A DNA stretch of 64,000 bases from Actinacidiphila cocklensis (GTDB lineage Bacteria > Actinomycetota > Actinomycetes > Streptomycetales > Streptomycetaceae): contig NZ_CAJSLV010000049.1 in NCBI RefSeq assembly GCF_907177275.1, forward strand, positions 31,326-95,325, in the 5' to 3' direction. The notes below the pieces were generated by a model. That model had not been told where the DNA came from. It was given only the letters and a program-made list of their open reading frames with translations, and searched no databases. Shown piece by piece: positions 54,235 to 63,921 of this stretch; within the stretch, counting starts at the first letter, position 1, and the number at the start of each line of letters is the position of its first letter. The position numbers were made by a program, and so were the translations under genes.

Positions 54235-57200
54235 ATGAGGGTCACCCCACAAGGGCTCTCCCTGTCCCGTAAACGTTTCCGACAGTCACCGCAGGCCATC
54301 GTCCTGCTCATCCTGGTCATGATCGCCTCGGCGTACCTGTCGATCGTGGCGACCTCGTCCCGCGCGGCCGCGCCGGTGCTGCTCTCCCAGGGCAAACCCG
54401 CCACCGCCTCGTCCGTACAGGACGCCTTCACCGCCGGCGCGGCGGTCGACGGCGACACCGGCACCCGCTGGTCCAGTGCCGCGTCCGACCCGCAGTGGCT
54501 CCAGGTCGACCTGGGCTCCAGCCAGCCGATCACCCAGGTGGTGCTGAACTGGGAGACCGCCTATGGCAAGGCCTTCCAGATCCAGGTGTCGGACAACGGT
54601 TCGACGTGGAACAGCATCTACTCCACGACCACGGGCACCGGCGGCGTCCAGACCCTGAACGTCACCGGCACCGGGCGCTACGTGCGGATGTACGGCACGG
54701 CCCGCGCCACCCAGTGGGGCTACTCCCTGTGGGAGTTCCAGGTCTACGGCGGCTCCGGCGGCGGCACCCCGCCCGCCACGTGCGCCACGACCACGGCCGC
54801 GCTCGGCAAGCCCGCCACCGCTTCCTCGACGGAGAACGCCGGCACTCCCGCCTCCGCCGCCTTCGACGGCAACGCGGGCACCCGCTGGTCGAGCGCCGCG
54901 TCCGACCCGCAGTGGGTACAGGTCGACCTCGGCTCCTCGCAGGCGCTCTGCGGCGCCCAGTTGAGCTGGGAGACCGCCTACGCGAAGGCGTACCAGATCC
55001 AGGTCTCGGACAACGGTTCCACGTGGAACACCGTCTACTCCACGGCCAACGGCCCCGGCGGAGTGGAGAACCTCTCCTTCAACACCACCGGCCGCTACGT
55101 GCGGATGTACGGCACGGCCCGCGCCACCCAGTACGGCTACTCGCTGTGGGAGTTCACCCTGCTGACCGCCGGTGGCGGCACCACCACCCCGCCGCCCGGC
55201 GGCGGCGACGGCAGCTGCCCCTGGGTCGGGTCCACCGCGCCGGTCGCCACCCGCGTCGCGCAGGTCATGGCGCAGATGACGACCGCGCAGAAGGTGTCCA
55301 TCCTGCACGGCAACAACAACGCCACCCCGTACATCGGCAACATCACCGGCATCCCGTCGCTGTGCATACCGAACATCGGCCTGCAGGACGGCCCGCACGG
55401 TGTCGGCGACGGGCTCGGCGGCGTCACCCAGATGCCGTCCGCCAACTCCGCGGCGGCGACCTTCGACAACGCGCTGGAGCAGCAGTACGGCGCCGCGATC
55501 GGTGCGGAGTTCGCGGGCAAGGGTGTGCAGGTGGCGCTCGGCCCGACGCTGAACATCGTCCGCGACCCGCGCTGGGGCCGCTCGTTCGAGACCTTCAGCG
55601 AGGACCCCTACCTCAACGGGCAGATGGCCGCCGCCGACATCAAGGGCATCCAGAGCCAGGGTGTGATGGCCGAGATGAAGCACGTGGCCGTCTACAACAT
55701 CGAGAACCCGGTGGGCACGGTCATCGTCGACAAGCGGACCATGCAGGAGCTCTACCTGCCCGCCTTCCAGGCGGCGGTGCAGCAGGGGTCGCCGGCCGCG
55801 GCGATGTGCGCGTACAGCATCGTCAACAACGTCCCGGCCTGCCAGAACCCGGACCTGATGAACACCGGGCTCTACAGCCAGGCGAACTTCGGCGGCTTCA
55901 TCACCAGTGACTGGGGCGGCACCCACTCGACGGTGGAGTCCGCCAACGCGGGCCTGACGGTGGAGATGCCCAACGGCTACTTCTTCGCCGACTTCCTGGC
56001 CCAGGCCGTCGCGAACGGCACGGTCAGCCAGACCACGCTGAACACCATGGTCAGCCGGCTGCTCACGCAGTTCTTCGCCTTCGGGTTGTTCGACAAGACG
56101 CCCAGCGGTTCACGGGACGCCACCGTGACCACTCCCGCGCATGTGCAGGTCGCGCTCCAGGGCGCGGAGGAGGGCACCGTACTGCTCAAGAACAACGGCA
56201 TCCTGCCGCTGTCCACGGCCACCACCCACTCGATCGCGGTGATCGGCTGGGACGGCGGCGCCGGAGTGCAGTCGATCGGCGGCGGCAGCGCCACCGTGAC
56301 CAGCTCGGGCACGGTCTGGCCGATCACCGGCATCCAGAACCGGGTCGCGGGCACCGGAACGACCGTGCAATACAACGACGCGACGAACCTGGACGCGGCG
56401 GTCACCCTGGCCCGCGGCTCCGACGTCGCGATCGTCTTCGCCAGCGACAACTACGGCAACGAGGAGCACGACACCACGACCCTGGACCTGCCCGACAACG
56501 GCGGCAGCCAGGTCAAGCAGAACGACATGATCGCCCAGGTGGCCGCGGCGAACCCGCACACGATCGTGGTGCTCAACAACAACTCGGCCATCAACATGCC
56601 GTGGCTGAACCAGGTCGCGGGCGTCTTCGAGGGCTTCTACCCCGGCCAGCAGATCGGCGCGGCGATGGCGGCGCTGATCTTCGGCGACGTCAACCCGTCG
56701 GGCAAGCTGCCGGTGACCTTCCCCAAGTCGCTGGCCGACGTGCCCGCCAACACCGCAGCCCAGTGGCCGGGCGCCAACGGGCAGGTGCAGTACAGCGAGG
56801 GCCTGAACGTCGGCTACCGGTGGTACGACGCCAGGAACATCGAGCCGCTCTTCCCGTTCGGCTTCGGCCTGTCCTACACCACCTTCGGCTACAGCAACCT
56901 GCAGGTCGGCGCGCTCAGCGGCGGCAACGCCACGGTCCACGTCACGGTGACCAACACCGGGTCGAGGGCCGGCACCGACGTCGCGCAGCTCTACGTCGGC
57001 GACCCGGCGTCCACCGGCGAGCCGGTGCACCAGCTGCGCGGCTACCAGCGCGTCACCCTCAACCCGGGCCAGTCGCAGACGCTGACCTTCACGGTCAGCA
57101 CCCACGACCTGGCCTCCTGGAACACCGGCAGCAACAACTGGACCACGGCCGCGGGCACCTACCAGATCCTGGTCGGCGACTCCTCCCGCAACCTGCCGCA

Positions 57201-57534
57201 GACCGGCACGCTCAGCGTGCCGACCACGGTCAACGGCGCCATCGCCGCGGCCCTCTCCCCGCAGGCGCCCGCCACCGCAGCCGCGCCGGCCGTGCCCAAC
57301 CCGCACGGCATGAGCAGCCCGGTGCACTCCGCAGTCGACTGGGTCGTCGACCCGGCCGGGGCCGCCGCGCAGCACAGCTACACCGCGGCCGGGCTGCCGC
57401 CCGGTATCTCGCTCAGCGCGAGCGGGCGCTTCACCGGCGCGGCAAGCCGAGCCGGCAGCTACACCGTCACGGTCACCGCGAAGGACCAGGCCGGCGCCAC
57501 CGGCTCGGCGACCTTCGTCTGGACCACCACCTGA
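54235..57534 (+). CDS. Secreted glycoside hydrolase family 3 with two CBM32-like domains
   Basis: A 1099-residue exported enzyme. A long signal peptide (basic N-terminus, hydrophobic core near 22-40, then SSRAAA) is followed by two F5/8 type C (CBM32-like) domains, about 51-172 and 189-311, that read much alike (WSSAASDPQW and YVRMYGTARATQ in both). Then come the GH3 catalytic domain (GPTLNIVRDPRWGRSFETFS near 440; nucleophile Asp in TSDWGG near 558), the GH3 C-terminal domain, a fibronectin-III-like domain (FGFGLSYTTFGYSN onwards) and a C-terminal Ig-like putative domain. It probably cleaves beta-linked glucosides or xylosides. Confidence 0.93.
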   Translation: MRVTPQGLSLSRKRFRQSPQAIVLLILVMIASAYLSIVATSSRAAAPVLLSQGKPATASSVQDAFTAGAAVDGDTGTRWSSAASDPQWLQVDLGSSQPITQVVLNWETAYGKAFQIQVSDNGSTWNSIYSTTTGTGGVQTLNVTGTGRYVRMYGTARATQWGYSLWEFQVYGGSGGGTPPATCATTTAALGKPATASSTENAGTPASAAFDGNAGTRWSSAASDPQWVQVDLGSSQALCGAQLSWETAYAKAYQIQVSDNGSTWNTVYSTANGPGGVENLSFNTTGRYVRMYGTARATQYGYSLWEFTLLTAGGGTTTPPPGGGDGSCPWVGSTAPVATRVAQVMAQMTTAQKVSILHGNNNATPYIGNITGIPSLCIPNIGLQDGPHGVGDGLGGVTQMPSANSAAATFDNALEQQYGAAIGAEFAGKGVQVALGPTLNIVRDPRWGRSFETFSEDPYLNGQMAAADIKGIQSQGVMAEMKHVAVYNIENPVGTVIVDKRTMQELYLPAFQAAVQQGSPAAAMCAYSIVNNVPACQNPDLMNTGLYSQANFGGFITSDWGGTHSTVESANAGLTVEMPNGYFFADFLAQAVANGTVSQTTLNTMVSRLLTQFFAFGLFDKTPSGSRDATVTTPAHVQVALQGAEEGTVLLKNNGILPLSTATTHSIAVIGWDGGAGVQSIGGGSATVTSSGTVWPITGIQNRVAGTGTTVQYNDATNLDAAVTLARGSDVAIVFASDNYGNEEHDTTTLDLPDNGGSQVKQNDMIAQVAAANPHTIVVLNNNSAINMPWLNQVAGVFEGFYPGQQIGAAMAALIFGDVNPSGKLPVTFPKSLADVPANTAAQWPGANGQVQYSEGLNVGYRWYDARNIEPLFPFGFGLSYTTFGYSNLQVGALSGGNATVHVTVTNTGSRAGTDVAQLYVGDPASTGEPVHQLRGYQRVTLNPGQSQTLTFTVSTHDLASWNTGSNNWTTAAGTYQILVGDSSRNLPQTGTLSVPTTVNGAIAAALSPQAPATAAAPAVPNPHGMSSPVHSAVDWVVDPAGAAAQHSYTAAGLPPGISLSASGRFTGAASRAGSYTVTVTAKDQAGATGSATFVWTTT

Positions 57535-57555
57535 CCCTTCCCCTCCCCGGGAAGG

Positions 57556-57594
57556 AGCACCCCCAGAGCCGCCTCCCGCGGCTCCGGGGGTGCT
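57556..57594 (+). terminator. Terminator after the GH3 gene
   Basis: AGCACCCCC (57556-57564) pairs with GGGGGTGCT (57586-57594); AGCCGC and GCGGCT pair inside. It lies 22 bases after the stop codon. Confidence 0.9.
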
Positions 57595-57630
57595 GTCGTT
57601 GCGGCGCGGAGCGCGGGTACCGTGTGCCCC

Positions 57631-58152
57631 ATGACGGAGCCGACCGCCGGGCAGCCCGGCCCCGAGATCACCGCGCTGCTGGACTGCCTGGACGGCCAGC
57701 GCAAGCATGTGCTGGGCATCCTGGACGGCCTCGACGACGCGGACCTGCGCCGCCCCGTCCTGCCGTCGGGCTGGAGCTGCCTGGGCCTGGTCCGCCATCT
57801 CGCCCTGGACGTCGAGCGCTTCTGGTTCGGCGCGGTCCTGGCCGGCGACCCGGCCGTCATCGCCGCGCTGGACGACGAGGCCGACGCCTGGGTGGTCGAC
57901 CCCGCGGTCCCGGCCGCCGAGGTGCTCGACCGCTACCGCCGCGAGATCTCCCTCGCCGACGCGATCATCACCGCCACCCCGGCCGGCACCGCCCCCGCCT
58001 GGTGGCCGGCCGACCTCTTCGGCGACCAGGACATGCACAGCCACCGCGAGATCCTGCTGCACGTCATCGCGGAGACCGCCTGCCACAGCGGCCACCTCGA
58101 CGCGGTCCGCGAACTCCTCGACGGCCGCCGCTGGCTGGTCCTGACCGACTGA
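57631..58152 (+). CDS. DinB/DUF664-family protein
   Basis: A 173-residue four-helix protein. Metal-ligand-like His residues stand in LVRHLALDVERFW near residue 53 and in ILLHVIAETACHSGHLD near 145. The family includes mycothiol-dependent transferases and many members of unknown role. ATG 57631 follows a TACCGT at seven bases; GTG 57622 is an alternative. Confidence 0.88.
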   Translation: MTEPTAGQPGPEITALLDCLDGQRKHVLGILDGLDDADLRRPVLPSGWSCLGLVRHLALDVERFWFGAVLAGDPAVIAALDDEADAWVVDPAVPAAEVLDRYRREISLADAIITATPAGTAPAWWPADLFGDQDMHSHREILLHVIAETACHSGHLDAVRELLDGRRWLVLTD

Positions 58153-58170
58153 CCCGCCGGCGGCGCCTGC

Positions 58171-58764
58171 TCATCCCGGCCAGGCGGCGAGCGCGACGTC
58201 GGCCGTCCGGTCCAGCTCGGCCCGGCCGACCCCGTCGCAGGCCTGCGTGCACATGCCCTGGACGACAGCCGCGTAGAAGGTGGCCAGCGCCATGGCGTCG
58301 GTGCCCGGCGGCAGCAGGCCCGACGCCACGTCGGCGTCGATCTTCCGCTCCAGCGCGCGCTTGGTCCCGTCGCGCCACTCGCGCAGTTCCGCCTTGACGT
58401 CCTCGGACGCGGGCGTGCAGTTCGTCGCCCCGTTGATCACCAGGCAGCCCGGCGGCCTTCCCGGTTCGGTGTACGCGGCCGCCGCCAGCCGCAGCAGCCG
58501 CTCGACCGCGGCACGCGCGGTGGGTTCTGCCAGCGCACGGGCGCCGTAACTGCCGTGGGTGCCGGCGTAGCGGGCGACGGCCTCGCTGAACAGCTGCCGC
58601 TTGTTGCCGAACGCCGCATACAGGCTCGGCGGGTTGATGCCCATCGCCTGGGTGAGCGCGGCGACGGACGTGGCCTCGTAGCCGTACCGCCAGAACTCGG
58701 TCATCGCGGTCTCCAGCGCCTCGTCACGGTCGAAGGCGCGGCGCTGTCCTCGTGCGGTGCTCAT
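58171..58764 (-). CDS. TetR-family transcriptional regulator
   Basis: A 197-residue repressor. The N-terminal HTH is in GYEATSVAALTQAMGINPPS and then LYAAFGNKRQLF; the rest is the ligand-binding helical domain, with a CLVINGAT segment seen in YcdC-like TetRs. ATG 58764 is preceded by TAGGCT at seven bases. It is divergent from the quinone reductase gene and probably represses both from the shared operators. Confidence 0.93.
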   Translation of the reverse strand: MSTARGQRRAFDRDEALETAMTEFWRYGYEATSVAALTQAMGINPPSLYAAFGNKRQLFSEAVARYAGTHGSYGARALAEPTARAAVERLLRLAAAAYTEPGRPPGCLVINGATNCTPASEDVKAELREWRDGTKRALERKIDADVASGLLPPGTDAMALATFYAAVVQGMCTQACDGVGRAELDRTADVALAAWPG

Positions 58765-58777
58765 GACCACCAGCCTA

Positions 58778-58830
58778 TAACGATCGCTAAAGCTTGTGCT
58801 ACGGTCCCCGTTGTAGCGATCGCTAAAGAT
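58778..58830. promoter_or_regulatory. Twin operators in the TetR/oxidoreductase divergent promoter
   Basis: taacgatcgctaa (58778-58790) and tagcgatcgcta (58814-58825, a perfect 12-base palindrome) share CGATCGCTAAAG, 39 bases apart. They lie between the starts of the two divergent genes (58764 and 58866), so they are the likely TetR binding sites. Confidence 0.85.
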
Positions 58831-58865
58831 CGCTGTCGCCACCTGTCCCGTAGAGGAGCACAGCC

Positions 58866-59798
58866 ATGCGTGCCATCACCCAGCGGTCCTTCGGCGCCCC
58901 GGACGTCCTCGAAGTGACCGACCTGCCGCGCCCCGCACCACTGCCCTCGGAAGTGCTGGTCAGGGTCCATGCCGCAGGGGTCAACCCGGTCGACGCCGCG
59001 GTCCGCTCCGGCGCCTTCCCGCTGATCGGCCGGCCGCCCTTCGTGCTGGGCTGGGACATCTCCGGCGTCGTCGAGGAGGTCGTCCCCGGCGTGACCCGCT
59101 TCCGGGCCGGCGACGAGGTATTCGGCATGCCCTTCTTCCCGCGGGCCGCGAACGGCTACGCCGAATACGTCGCCGTCCCGTCCCGCCAGCTGGCCCGCAA
59201 GCCCGCCGCGCTCGACCACGTCCAGGCCGCCGCCCTGCCGCTGGCCGGCCTGACGGCCTGGCAGAGCCTCATCGACGCCGCCCGCGTCGAACCGGGCCAA
59301 CGCGTACTGATCCACGGCGGCGGGGGTGGCGTCGGCCACCTCGCCATCCAGATCGCCAAGGCCCACGGCGCCCACGTCGTCACCACCGCGAGCGCGGGCA
59401 AGCACGACTTCGTCCGCGGCCTGGGCGCAGACGAAGCCGTCGACTACCGCACCACCGACTTCGCCGACGCCGTCCGCGACGCCGACGTCGTCCTCGACAC
59501 GATCGGCGGCGACTACGGCCGCCGCTCCATCCCCGTCCTGCGCCCGGGCGGCCTGCTGGTCACCGTGGTCGACCGCACCGACACCGATCTGAAGGCCGCC
59601 ACCGAATCCGCAGGCCGCCGCTTCGCCGGCATCACCGTCGAACCCGACCACGTCGGCCTCGAAGCCCTCGCCGCCCTGGCCGCCACGTCCCGCCTCACCC
59701 CCCACGTCGGCCACGCTCTCCCCCTGGCCGACGCCGCCGGAGCCCACGCCCTCATCGAGTCCGGCCGCACCCAGGGCAAGATCGTCCTCACCCTGTAG
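58866..59798 (+). CDS. Zinc-independent quinone oxidoreductase (MDR family)
   Basis: A 310-residue medium-chain dehydrogenase of the QOR type. The catalytic domain holds VHAAGVNPVDAAVRSG near 37 and GWDISGVVEEVVPG near 62; the NADPH-binding loop GGGGGVGHLAIQIAKAHG is near 152-169, with VVTTASAGK after it. Cys/His zinc ligands are missing, as in QORs. ATG 58866 has GAGGAG close upstream. Its divergent partner is a TetR gene. Confidence 0.94.
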   Translation: MRAITQRSFGAPDVLEVTDLPRPAPLPSEVLVRVHAAGVNPVDAAVRSGAFPLIGRPPFVLGWDISGVVEEVVPGVTRFRAGDEVFGMPFFPRAANGYAEYVAVPSRQLARKPAALDHVQAAALPLAGLTAWQSLIDAARVEPGQRVLIHGGGGGVGHLAIQIAKAHGAHVVTTASAGKHDFVRGLGADEAVDYRTTDFADAVRDADVVLDTIGGDYGRRSIPVLRPGGLLVTVVDRTDTDLKAATESAGRRFAGITVEPDHVGLEALAALAATSRLTPHVGHALPLADAAGAHALIESGRTQGKIVLTL

Positions 59799-59838
59799 CC
59801 GGGGACGCACAGGCGAATGTGGGCGCTGGGGCGGGGAG

Positions 59839-60549
59839 CGACCCGGCAGCAGCGCGACGTACGACCTGCTGGTCGGCGCGGACGGCGCGCAGTCCCGGGT
59901 CCGCTCACTGCTCACCGACGCCCGCCCGGCGCATATCGGCCAGAACATCGTCGAGGTCGGCATCCCCGACATCGACCGCACGCACCCCGACCTCGCCGCG
60001 ATGGTGGGGCGCGGCAACTACTGGGTGCTCGGCAACGGGCTGTCGCTGGGGGCGCAGCGCAACGGCGACGGCCGCGTCCGTATCGGCCTGAGCTTCTACA
60101 ACACCGCAGAGGACTGGTTCGCCACCAGCGGGATCCCCTTCGACGACCCGGCCGCCGCCCGGGCGCGGATGATCGACCTGCTCCACGGCTGGGACCCGCG
60201 GTTCACCGCGCTGATCGCGGCCTGCGACGACACGGTCGTGCCACGGTCGATCAGCACTCTCCCGATCGGCCTGACCTGGCCGTCGACGCCGGGCGTCACG
60301 CTGCTCGGCGACGCCGCGCACCTGATGCCGCCGGTGGGAGAAGGCGCCAACATGGCGCTGCTCGACGGCGCCCTGCTCGGTCTCGCCCTGGCCGCGCACC
60401 CGGACGACCTTCCCTCCGCCGTCGCCGCATACGAACGCGAGATGTTCGAGCGCACCGGCGCCGCTGCCCGGATGTCCGCGAAGATGCAGGAACTGCTGGC
60501 GTCGCCGGACGCCGCCCAGAAGATGCTCGCGTTCTTCCGACCCGGCTGA
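59839..60549 (+). pseudogene. 5'-truncated FAD-dependent monooxygenase
   Basis: From about 59860 the frame reads YDLLVGADGAQSRVRSLL, the second conserved part of a PHBH/TetX-type flavin monooxygenase, followed by VTLLGDAAHLMPPVGEGANM near the C-terminus (FAD ribityl site). The N-terminal GxGxxG and about 150 residues before it are absent, and no ATG or GTG occurs in this frame until ATG 60001. The gene appears to have lost its 5' part at a junction near 59800-59860, right after the quinone reductase stop. Confidence 0.88.
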
Positions 60550-60571
60550 ACGGCACCGGAACAGCGGTCGG

Positions 60572-62032
60572 TCAGGTCTGGGCCATGTCCACGAAGCGGG
60601 AGTAGTGGCCCTGGAAGGCCACGGTGATTGTCGCCGTGGGGCCGTTGCGGTGCTTGGCCACGATCAGGTCGGCCTCGCCGGCGCGCGGGGACTCCTTCTC
60701 GTAGGCGTCCTCGCGGTGCAGCAGGATCACCATGTCGGCGTCCTGCTCGATCGAGCCGGACTCGCGCAGGTCGGAGACCATCGGCTTCTTGTCGGTGCGC
60801 TGTTCGGGACCGCGGTTCAGCTGGGACAGGGCGATGACCGGGACCTCCAGCTCCTTGGCCAGGAGTTTGAGGTTACGGGACATGTCCGAGACCTCCTGCT
60901 GGCGGCTCTCGGGCCGGCGGGAGCCGCCCGACTGCATCAGCTGGAGGTAGTCGATGACCACCAGCCGCAGGTCGTTGCGCTGCTTGAGGCGGCGGCACTT
61001 GGCGCGGATCTCCATCATCGACAGGTTCGGCGAGTCGTCGATGTAGAGCGGTGCCTCTGTCACGTCGGACATCCGGCGGGCGACCTTGGTCCAGTCGTCG
61101 TCGGTCATGGTGCCCGAGCGCATGTGGTGCAGCGCCACCCGGGCCTCCGCGGAGAGCAGGCGCATGGCGATCTCGTTGCGGCCCATCTCCAGCGAGAAGA
61201 TCACGCTGGGCATCTTGTTCGCGATGGAGCACGTACGGGCGAAGTCCAGCGCGAGAGTGGACTTGCCCATCGCGGGGCGGGCTGCGATGACGATCATCTG
61301 GCCGGGGTGGAGGCCGTTGGTGAGCGAGTCCAGGTCGGTGAAGCCGGTGGGGACGCCGGACATCTGACCGCTGCGCGAGCCGATCGCCTCGATCTCGTCG
61401 AGGGCGCCCTCCATGATGTCCCCGAGCGGCAGGTAGTCCTCCGAGGTGCGCTGCTCGGTGACGGCGTAGATCTCGGCCTGCGCGTTGTTGACGATCTCGT
61501 CGACGTCGCCGTCGGCGGCGTATCCCATCTGGGTGATCCGCGTACCGGCCTCCACCAGCCGGCGCAGTACCGCCCGCTCATGGACGATCTCGGCGTAGTA
61601 CTCGGCGTTGGCCGCGGTCGGGACGGCGTTGACCAGGGTGTGGAGGTAGGGGGCGCCGCCGACCCGGGCGATCTCGCCGCGCTTGGTCAGCTCGGCGGCG
61701 GTGGTGATCGGGTCGGCGGGCTCACCGCGGGCGTAGAGGTCGAGGATCGCGGTGTAGATGGTCTCGTGGGCGGGCCGGTAGAAGTCGGCGCCCTTGAGGA
61801 CCTCGACGACGTCGGCGATCGCGTCCTTGGACAGCAGCATGCCGCCCAGCACGGACTGCTCGGCGTCCAGGTCCTGCGGGGGGACGCGCTCGAAGCCGCC
61901 GCCGCCCTCGGAGTAGCGGTTGTCGTCGGAGGCGGGCTTCTTACGGAACTGGCTGACGCCCTGCTGCGGGCCTGGACGGTCGTCCGGCGGGAGGTCGGGC
62001 CAGTGGTCGTCGGCGGGTTCGGGCTGGGTCAC
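60572..62032 (-). CDS. dnaB: Replicative DNA helicase DnaB
   Basis: The hexameric helicase at the replication fork. It has 486 residues: an N-terminal domain (DLDAEQSVLGGMLL near 50-63) and a RecA-like motor with Walker A ARPAMGKST near 230, Walker B-like VVIDYLQLMQ near 330, and the C-terminal GPTATITVAFQGHYSRFVD. No intein is present. GTG 62032 is chosen because GGAGGAGG stands 8-10 bases before it; the frame extends to 62086. The genome-strand position, with DnaA boxes directly upstream, fits the origin-proximal core. Confidence 0.97.
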   Translation of the reverse strand: MTQPEPADDHWPDLPPDDRPGPQQGVSQFRKKPASDDNRYSEGGGGFERVPPQDLDAEQSVLGGMLLSKDAIADVVEVLKGADFYRPAHETIYTAILDLYARGEPADPITTAAELTKRGEIARVGGAPYLHTLVNAVPTAANAEYYAEIVHERAVLRRLVEAGTRITQMGYAADGDVDEIVNNAQAEIYAVTEQRTSEDYLPLGDIMEGALDEIEAIGSRSGQMSGVPTGFTDLDSLTNGLHPGQMIVIAARPAMGKSTLALDFARTCSIANKMPSVIFSLEMGRNEIAMRLLSAEARVALHHMRSGTMTDDDWTKVARRMSDVTEAPLYIDDSPNLSMMEIRAKCRRLKQRNDLRLVVIDYLQLMQSGGSRRPESRQQEVSDMSRNLKLLAKELEVPVIALSQLNRGPEQRTDKKPMVSDLRESGSIEQDADMVILLHREDAYEKESPRAGEADLIVAKHRNGPTATITVAFQGHYSRFVDMAQT

Positions 62033-62188
62033 CCCCGCCACCTCCTCCCGTCCGGCCGGTTCGGCCGGACCCCGCGTGCGTGCCACTCTTTCAGCGGCAC
62101 CGCTCCGATCCTCGACCCGCCCGGCTGCGCTCGCGCACGACGGACGGAGGCTCCACGGTAGGGCCAGCGACGGCCTGGACCAAGACGG

Positions 62189-62451
62189 TTATCCACAGGG
62201 GGTGTGGACGACGGCGGCATACCTGTGGAGAACTGCCCCCAACCTGTGTACAGCCCTTGGGACAGCGCTGTGGACAACCTCGGAGGTCGGCCCGAATACA
62301 CCCGCCGACCTGCACTTTCTTCATCCATAGCCTGTGCAGGAGAAAAACTTTTTCCGCCGGACCAAGATCGCCACAAACGACGCGGAGGAGATCACTCTAC
62401 GCAGTCACCGGTAAGAGTCCCTATCGCTCTTCACCTCTTACTTGTGGACGA
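62189..62451. promoter_or_regulatory. DnaA-box cluster between dnaB and the MATE gene
   Basis: The 432-base divergent gap holds DnaA nonamers: TTATCCACA at 62189-62197 (perfect), TGTGGACGA at 62203-62211 and again at 62443-62451, TGTGGAGAA at 62224-62232, and TGTGGACAA at 62269-62277 (perfect TTGTCCACA on the minus strand). A T-rich patch (aaaaactttttcc near 62343) sits beside them. This may be a DnaA regulatory site for dnaB. Confidence 0.75.
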
Positions 62452-62464
62452 TTAAGCTGTGCTT
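62430..62464 (+). promoter_or_regulatory. Candidate MATE gene promoter, leaderless
   Basis: TAAGCT (62453-62458) ends six bases before the GTG at 62465, with TTCACC (62430-62435) 17 bases before it as a -35. A DnaA-like nonamer at 62443-62451 lies inside the spacer. Confidence 0.6.
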
Positions 62465-63904
62465 GTGAATCCCGTCGTCGAGCCGCCAGAAAAGCAGGAG
62501 CCCGAAGCCCACGGCCCACCGTCCGACGGTGGCCGCCGCCCGGCCGGGCGGCGTCGTCACGACCGGGAGATCGTGGCCCTCGCGCTGCCCGCGTTCGGCG
62601 CGCTCGTCGCGGAACCGCTCTTCGTGATGGTGGACAGCGCGATCGTCGGCCACCTCGGCACCGCGCAGCTCGCCGGCCTCGGCGTGGCCGCCGCACTGCT
62701 CACCACCGCCGTCAACATCTTCGTCTTCCTCGCCTACGCCACCACCGCCGCGGTCGCCCGCCGGGTCGGCGCGGGCGACCTCCCCGCCGCGCTGCGCCAG
62801 GGCGTGGACGGCATCTGGCTGGCGCTGCTGCTCGGCGGCCTGGTGATCGCCGCCGTTCTGCCCGCGGCACCCGCGCTCGTCGACCTCTTCGGCGCCTCGG
62901 GAACCGCGGCCCCCTACGCCACCAGCTATCTGCGGATCAGCTCGCTCGGCATCCCCGCCATGCTCGTGGTGCTGGCCGCCACCGGCGTGCTGCGCGGTCT
63001 GCAGGACACCCGCACCCCGCTGGCGGTCGCGGTCGGCGGGTTCGCCGCCAACGCCGGGCTGAACGCCGCCCTCGTCTACGGGGCCGGGCTCGGAATCGCG
63101 GGGTCTGCCTGGGGCACGGTCATCGCGCAGAACGGCATGGCCGCGGTCTACCTGTGGGTCGTCGTCCGCGGCGTCCGCCGGCAGACCGGCGGCGAAGCGG
63201 CCGGGGGCACCGGTAAGGGCGACGGCGGCGACTGGTGGGCGGCGCTGCGCCCCGACGCCGCCGGGATACGCGCCTGCGCCCGCGCCGGCCTCCCGCTGCT
63301 GGTCCGTACGCTCAGCCTGCGGGCGGTACTGCTGATCGCCACCGCGGTGGCCGCCGGGCTCGGCGACACCGAGATCGCCGCACATCAGATCACCCTCACC
63401 GTCTGGTCGCTGCTGGCCTTCGCGCTGGATGCCATCGCCATCGCCGGCCAGGCGATCATCGGCCGCTACCTGGGCGCGGAGGACGCAGAGGGCGCCAGGG
63501 CGGCCTGCCGGCGGATGATCGAGTGGGGAGTGGCCTGCGGTGTGGTCCTGGGGCTGCTGGTGGCACTGGCCCGGCCGCTGATCGGGCCGATATTCAGCTC
63601 CGACCCGGCCGTACAGGACGCGCTGATGTCCGCGCTGCTGGTGGTCGCGATCTCGCAGCCGGTCTCCGGGGTGGTCTTCGTACTCGACGGGGTGCTGATG
63701 GGCGCCGGGGACGGGCCGTATCTGGCCTGGTCGATGCTGGCCACCCTGGCGGTCTTCGCCCCCGTCGCCTTCTCGGTGCCGGCACTGGGGGCGGGCCTGA
63801 CCGCCCTGTGGTGGGCCATGACGCTGATGATGCTCACCCGGCTCGCCGCCCTGTGGCTGCGCGCCCGCTCCGGCCGCTGGGTCGTCACCGGCGCCGCGCG
63901 CTGA
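62465..63904 (+). CDS. MATE-family efflux transporter
   Basis: A 479-residue multidrug and toxin extrusion pump with 12 membrane segments. The DinF-type N-terminal part is EIVALALPAFGALVAEPLFV near 35 and MVDSAIVGHLGT near 55, with the second half starting near GLGDTEIAAHQI. A Gly-rich loop separates the halves. GTG 62465 is used because of the promoter geometry; GTG 62459 is an alternative. The gene is followed by a terminator and then a parS-like palindrome. Its DinF-like branch is common near the origin in streptomycetes. Confidence 0.93.
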   Translation: MNPVVEPPEKQEPEAHGPPSDGGRRPAGRRRHDREIVALALPAFGALVAEPLFVMVDSAIVGHLGTAQLAGLGVAAALLTTAVNIFVFLAYATTAAVARRVGAGDLPAALRQGVDGIWLALLLGGLVIAAVLPAAPALVDLFGASGTAAPYATSYLRISSLGIPAMLVVLAATGVLRGLQDTRTPLAVAVGGFAANAGLNAALVYGAGLGIAGSAWGTVIAQNGMAAVYLWVVVRGVRRQTGGEAAGGTGKGDGGDWWAALRPDAAGIRACARAGLPLLVRTLSLRAVLLIATAVAAGLGDTEIAAHQITLTVWSLLAFALDAIAIAGQAIIGRYLGAEDAEGARAACRRMIEWGVACGVVLGLLVALARPLIGPIFSSDPAVQDALMSALLVVAISQPVSGVVFVLDGVLMGAGDGPYLAWSMLATLAVFAPVAFSVPALGAGLTALWWAMTLMMLTRLAALWLRARSGRWVVTGAAR

Positions 63905-63921
63905 CCTCCGCTCCACGCGCA

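Noticed and set aside
55015-55030. parS-like ggttccacgtggaaca in the GH3 gene
   Set aside because: The same codons (GSTWN) recur in both CBM32-like domains, so the match can come from protein sequence; kept only as a mention under the parS finding.
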